From JAJPHI01 sp035541875 (GTDB taxonomy: Bacteria > Desulfobacterota > Binatia > Binatales > Binataceae), in NCBI GenBank assembly GCA_035541875.1, contig DATKML010000057.1:1-64000 (forward strand): a stretch of DNA of 64,000 nucleotides. The letters are read 5' to 3'. Under the pieces are notes generated by a model. That model saw nothing but the letters and a program-made list of their open reading frames with translations, had not been told where the DNA came from and did not search any database. Of this stretch, positions 60,526 to 64,000 are shown one piece after another (position 1 is the first letter of the stretch; every line of letters begins with the position of its first letter). A program made the position numbers and the translations under genes.

Positions 60526-61059
60526 CTAGTCAATACCGAGGCGCTCTTTGCCTGCCGCCGAAATCATCTGCGGATTCCAGGGCGGATCCCACACGAGATC
60601 GACGTTGGCCTCCGTGACGCCGGGAATCGTCAGAATCTTGTGCTTCGCGTCGAGTGAGATGGTGGCCCCCATCCCGCAGCCCTGCGCCGTGAGGGTCATC
60701 TTAACGTCGACGCGATGGCTCCCCTCGTCCAGCGAAGTGAGCTCCATACCGTAGACCAATCCGAGGTCGACGATATTGACCGGAATCTCCGGGTCGAAGC
60801 AGGACTTAAGCTGCTCCCATACCATTGCTTCGAGGTCACCCGAAGGCAGCGCCGAGGGTGCATCTTCGAGGGTTTTGCCAATCGCATCAGCATCCTTGGC
60901 GCTAATCCGAAACAGGCCGCCATGCGCGGGAACCTGCAAAGTATAGGTGCCGCCCAAGGCCTGGGTGATAAAAACTTCAACGCCCTTTTCGAGCGTGACG
61001 GAGTTGCCGGCCGGAATCTGCACGGCAACGCAATCGCGAGATAACTCAGCGCGTTCCAT
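60526..61059 (-). CDS. sufT: SufT-like Fe-S assembly protein (MIP18/DUF59 family)
   Basis: 177 residues. A C-terminal MIP18-family domain shows LKSCFDPEIPVNIVDLGLVY and the Cys-containing TLTAQGCGMGATI, preceded by an N-terminal region (NSVTLEKGVEVFITQALGG) typical of SufT. SufT helps load iron-sulfur clusters onto client proteins. No other suf genes lie nearby. It is read towards rplU on the same strand. Confidence 0.9.
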   Translation of the reverse strand: MERAELSRDCVAVQIPAGNSVTLEKGVEVFITQALGGTYTLQVPAHGGLFRISAKDADAIGKTLEDAPSALPSGDLEAMVWEQLKSCFDPEIPVNIVDLGLVYGMELTSLDEGSHRVDVKMTLTAQGCGMGATISLDAKHKILTIPGVTEANVDLVWDPPWNPQMISAAGKERLGID

Positions 61060-61380
61060 TGGCTTTTTCCTCTGTCTGCGGAAGTTCTATTTTAGTGGGT
61101 TCACTCCATCAGTTCCAGCGTTCTGAACCAGCGGAATCGGTTGATGATCGGTTTTGGTGCAATGCGTTCAGCTTCTGTCACTCTCGCGCGCGGCTGCCGC
61201 GCGAAGGGTCCCGGATTTCGGGGGTCCTCGCGCGCCAGACAAAGCAGATACGCGGGAATGACAACCGACGCCTGCCCCCACCTTAGCGACTTTTACTGTA
61301 TGATCACGTAGATTCTCGGGCGAATACGTGACGAAGGTGGAGGGGGCGGCGGAGTCTGCGACGCGCGGCCCGCGAGGATC
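61060..61380. other. Intergenic region between divergent genes, holding a repeat-like element
   Basis: Promoters for sufT (minus) and the nuclease gene (plus) should lie here. The middle is occupied by the palindromic element listed at 61176-61263. No further gene is seen. Confidence 0.5.
61176..61263. repeat. Palindromic intergenic element (TGTCA...TGACA)
   Basis: An 88-base element with ends TGTCACTCTCGCG (61176 on) and CGCGGGAATGACA (to 61263). Inside it has a CGCGCGG/CCGCGCG hairpin and a CCCG/CGGG one. The ends are like those of the element at 29869-29927 (TTGTCAT/ATGACAA), so both may belong to one class of small non-autonomous repeats. Confidence 0.5.
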
Positions 61381-63324
61381 GTGGAGGAGAACGAGGTTAA
61401 AGAGCTGACGATCGCTTCGCCGTCGCCTTCGCGCGCGACCGCTCGCGAGAAAATCCACGCCTTTCTGCGCGATCATCCGGGTGGAGCCGACGGCCGCGAA
61501 CTGGCGGGATTGCTCTTCCGCGGTGCAGGGACAGATCCTGAACTTGGCTCGCGTCTCATCCATGGATTGCTCGATAACGATCCCAACTTCCATCACGACC
61601 GCTCGTCCGGTCTATGGTCTCTGCGCGCTGACGTTGACTTGCGGGTGCCGCTCGACGATGCGCCCTTCGTCGTAGTCGATCTCGAGACCACCGGTGGTGC
61701 GGTCGGTCCCGGTCAGATAGTCGAGATTGGCGCTTATCGGATGCGTGGGCGGCGGATCGAGGATTCGTTTCAGACGCTGCTGCGGCCGCGTACGCCGGTC
61801 TCGCCGTTCGTCGTACGCCTTACCTCGATTACCAACGAGATGCTCGCCGATGCGCCATCAATTGAGGAGGTGTTGCCCGCATTCCGGGATTTCCTCGGCG
61901 GCGCCGTGATGGTCGCGCACAACGCGCAGTTCGATCATTCATATCTCGATTTTGAGTTCCGTCGCCTCTTCAAAATTGGCCTGCTGAACCCTGTGCTCTG
62001 CACCGTACGGATGGCGCGGCGGCTGCTGCCCTCGGTAAAGCGCCGCCGGCTCGATTTTCTGGCTGAGCACTTTGGCCTTTCCACGGAGGGGCGCCATCGC
62101 GCTCTCGGTGACGCGCGGATGACCGCCGAGTTGCTCTCAATCTTCCTTGAGATGGTCACGAAGATGGGGATCGATCGGTTGGATCGCCTGATCGACCATC
62201 ATGGTCGCGGCGCTGCGGGCCGTCGTATCGAGCGTCACGTTCCACCCGAGGTGATTGCTGCATTGCCGCGCGCACCTGGTGTCTATCTGATGCGCAATGA
62301 GCGCGGCGATCTCCTTTACGTCGGCAAGGCGACCAAGCTGAAGGATCGCGTCAGCTCCTACTTCAACGGCGGCAGCGGGATCAAAGCGAAAACGGTCGAG
62401 TTGGTGAGCCACGTATGGTCGATCGAGACCAAGGTGATGCGCTCGTCGCTCGAAGCGGCACTGACCGAAGCGCGGATGATTCGTGAGCTGAAGCCGCCCT
62501 ACAATCGGATGCTCAAATCGGTCGCGCCGGCGTATATCCTGCGGGTCGACCTTAATGATCCCTTTCCGCGGCTGCAGATTGCTACGAAGATGAGCGCCAG
62601 GGTTGGCGTCCTCCAGATCGGACCATTCGTCGGTCGCCGCAATCTCGATCATTCAGTACGAGCCCTCTCACGTCTTCTCGGTCTGCGGGTCTGTAGCGGG
62701 CGGCTGACACCCGACGAAGACTTCTCACCGTGCATGTACGGCCAGATGGGTCATTGTTCAGTGCCGTGCAATCTCACGATGGAGGAAGACGCATACAACG
62801 AGCAGGTCCGTCGTGCGATCACCTTCCTGCGCGGTCGCAGTGGTCCGCTGCTGGGCGATCTCGCGCGAGCGCGCGATCAGGCTCGCGATGCGATGCACTT
62901 CGAAGAGGCCCGCCGGGCCCATCGTGATCTTGAAGCGCTCTCCGCTTTTACGAATCGGGTCGACAAGCTGAGTCGTGTGGTTACGGAGAACAATCTGGTG
63001 ATCGTCTTCGACGGTGCTCCGTCTGCTGTGTACGTGATCCTGAGCGGCCGTCTCGCGCTGACTCAGGAGGTCTCGGCGTCGGAGGATGCGAGCATCGTCA
63101 CTGACTTTGTCGCCGCGAATTACGAGCGTTACAAACTAAAGGCTGTAACCCGCGACGAACTCGAGCCGATGATGATCGTCGCGCGCTGGCTCAAAGAGCG
63201 TACGGCTGACGAAGGCCGTTTAATTTATCTTACCGGCCCTGCTGTGGATCCTCGTCTCTTGGGCGTGGGGCCAGCGACTGCGGAACCCGAACCGCACGTT
63301 TTATACGAAGATGTCGAGCGGTAG
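61381..63324 (+). CDS. DEDD exonuclease fused to GIY-YIG UvrC-like nuclease
   Basis: 647 residues from a GTG. Residues about 95-255 are a DnaQ-type 3'-5' exonuclease: VVDLETTG (Asp100, Glu102), VAHNAQFDHSYLD and HRALGDARMTAELL supply the DEDD acids. From about 295 a GIY-YIG domain follows (APGVYLMRNERGDLLYVGKA), then the UvrC-like four-cysteine segment C-x12-C-x7-C-x3-C near residue 437, and a UVR-like helix pair (MHFEEARRAHRDLEA). The UvrC C-terminal RNase H-like nuclease and HhH domains are lacking. Similar fusions resemble Cho and may act in repair incision plus trimming. Confidence 0.88.
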   Translation: MEENEVKELTIASPSPSRATAREKIHAFLRDHPGGADGRELAGLLFRGAGTDPELGSRLIHGLLDNDPNFHHDRSSGLWSLRADVDLRVPLDDAPFVVVDLETTGGAVGPGQIVEIGAYRMRGRRIEDSFQTLLRPRTPVSPFVVRLTSITNEMLADAPSIEEVLPAFRDFLGGAVMVAHNAQFDHSYLDFEFRRLFKIGLLNPVLCTVRMARRLLPSVKRRRLDFLAEHFGLSTEGRHRALGDARMTAELLSIFLEMVTKMGIDRLDRLIDHHGRGAAGRRIERHVPPEVIAALPRAPGVYLMRNERGDLLYVGKATKLKDRVSSYFNGGSGIKAKTVELVSHVWSIETKVMRSSLEAALTEARMIRELKPPYNRMLKSVAPAYILRVDLNDPFPRLQIATKMSARVGVLQIGPFVGRRNLDHSVRALSRLLGLRVCSGRLTPDEDFSPCMYGQMGHCSVPCNLTMEEDAYNEQVRRAITFLRGRSGPLLGDLARARDQARDAMHFEEARRAHRDLEALSAFTNRVDKLSRVVTENNLVIVFDGAPSAVYVILSGRLALTQEVSASEDASIVTDFVAANYERYKLKAVTRDELEPMMIVARWLKERTADEGRLIYLTGPAVDPRLLGVGPATAEPEPHVLYEDVER

Positions 63325-63993
63325 GGTCGCGGTCACGACGAAGTTTGGTACGTCGACGACCTCGCTGATCCGCAAGTCCACGGCCACGCTGCATATCGCA
63401 TAAGCCTGTCGGCGATTGAAGCCGCGCGACTGCAGGTAGTCGATCATCGCGAGCAGGGCGTTGCGGGCAGCCAGTGTCGCATCTTCCGATTCCTGCACTT
63501 CGTTCCCACGCATCGAAAGTCCGGTCGTTGCGTAATAAGGCCGAGCGGCGCATGCTGCCATCATTCCGGCGAATTGTGCGCCCGTAATTTTGCGCTCACG
63601 CGCGGCCCGCTTCTGGAGACCGAAACGGAGATGGAACGTCGCGGCCATCTCGATAGCACTACCGCAAACCTCGCCGTCGCCCTGCGCGAAATGCGCGTCG
63701 CCGATCGAAAACAGCGCTCCCTCGGTCCATACAGGGAGATAGATGGTGGTCCCTTTAACGAGCTGCTTTACGTCGAGATTGCCTGCGTTTTCCCGCGGTG
63801 GGATCGTCCGCAGCCCGCGTGACGCGATTGGCTCACTCGCAGGCACGGCAGCGTCAGGATCGGGTGGCAGAGCGATACCGCCGCGCAACACCGTCGCACG
63901 CTCGCGCGTGATGATCCATTCGACCTGTTCCAGCGATGGCGCAACCCCGATGACGCCGGGAAAGGAGGCTTCGGGAATCCGCACACCGGGCAA
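63301..63993 (-). CDS. Acetamidase/formamidase family protein, 5' end cut by window edge
   Basis: At least 230 residues; the frame continues past 63993 to the window end (DDLPGVRIPEASFPGVIGVA), so the start lies outside. The FmdA/AmdA pattern is clear: the PPRENAGNLDVKQLVKGTTI segment, LPVWTEGALFSIGDAHFAQG (metal-site region) and DGEVCGSAIEMAATFHLRF. It hydrolyses short amides such as formamide or acetamide to ammonia and the acid. It converges on the nuclease gene, with 24 bases of overlap at the 3' ends. Confidence 0.88.
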   Translation of the reverse strand: MPGVRIPEASFPGVIGVAPSLEQVEWIITRERATVLRGGIALPPDPDAAVPASEPIASRGLRTIPPRENAGNLDVKQLVKGTTIYLPVWTEGALFSIGDAHFAQGDGEVCGSAIEMAATFHLRFGLQKRAARERKITGAQFAGMMAACAARPYYATTGLSMRGNEVQESEDATLAARNALLAMIDYLQSRGFNRRQAYAICSVAVDLRISEVVDVPNFVVTATLPLDIFV

Positions 63994-64000
63994 ATCGTCC

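Noticed and set aside
1..64000. CRISPR array, prophage, tRNA or rRNA genes
   Set aside because: No regularly spaced repeats, no phage structural or integrase genes, and no recognisable tRNA/rRNA sequence were seen on reading either strand; short or unusual tRNAs could be missed without a covariance search.

Overview
This window looks like chromosome from a Gram-negative (diderm), moderately GC-rich bacterium. The diderm call rests on a LolA-like carrier, a TolC-type channel, beta-barrel porins, many lipoproteins and a complete aryl polyene locus. The proB-proA-nadD-rsfS-obg block beside rplU-rpmA, the HemQ-type heme enzyme and several luciferase-like (LLM) and flavin reductase-like proteins would fit a deltaproteobacteria-related or Binatota-like lineage. 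That placement is inference; no rRNA or tRNA gene was recognised here to test it.

Left part (1-17,020). The first 77 bases are the 5' end of an IS630-type transposase, followed by two small lipoprotein genes. A tight minus-strand operon (14,740 to 1,217) then carries sixteen genes in the order apeC-D-E-F-G-H-I-J-K-L-M-N-O-P-Q-R. It encodes two carrier proteins, an acyl-ACP ligase, ketosynthases with a chain-length factor, two dehydratases, a ketoreductase, a thioesterase, acyl- and glycosyltransferases, and a LolA/MMPL/lipoprotein export set. Divergent from it lie a flavin-dependent halogenase-like enzyme and a methyltransferase, suggesting a methylated and perhaps halogenated (xanthomonadin-like) aryl polyene pigment.

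Envelope region (17,021-29,300). Small membrane-anchored proteins (two share the C-terminal tail RLKLG...PDPLI), a coiled-coil porin, and a tandem pair of uncharacterised exported proteins ending in PSPY lead into an RND permease-adaptor-TolC operon and another beta-barrel protein. This is the least explained part of the window.

Housekeeping core (29,400-56,150). It contains a Nudix hydrolase, a PLP aminotransferase, coaD, rsmD, and nuoHJKLMN (no nuoI between H and J). Next come an amino-acid permease, an iron-type alcohol dehydrogenase with a SnoaL-like protein, an L,D-transpeptidase, two flavin reductase-like proteins, a GT2 glycosyltransferase, a TPR protein and a D-Ala-D-Ala carboxypeptidase. 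A 42-residue Arg-rich peptide gene follows, then cobB, hemQ, and the rsfS/nadD/proA/proB/obg block.

Right part (56,200-64,000). An orphan Phd/YefM-type antitoxin is flanked by a decayed duplicate of the obg 5' end. Two LLM oxidoreductases and a cupin-like protein come next, separating obg from rpmA-rplU. Then come sufT, a fused DEDD exonuclease/GIY-YIG (UvrC-like) nuclease, and a 5'-truncated acetamidase/formamidase at the edge. Several genes appear to start with TTG behind strong GGAGG Shine-Dalgarno sequences, so starts given here often differ from the longest open frame.
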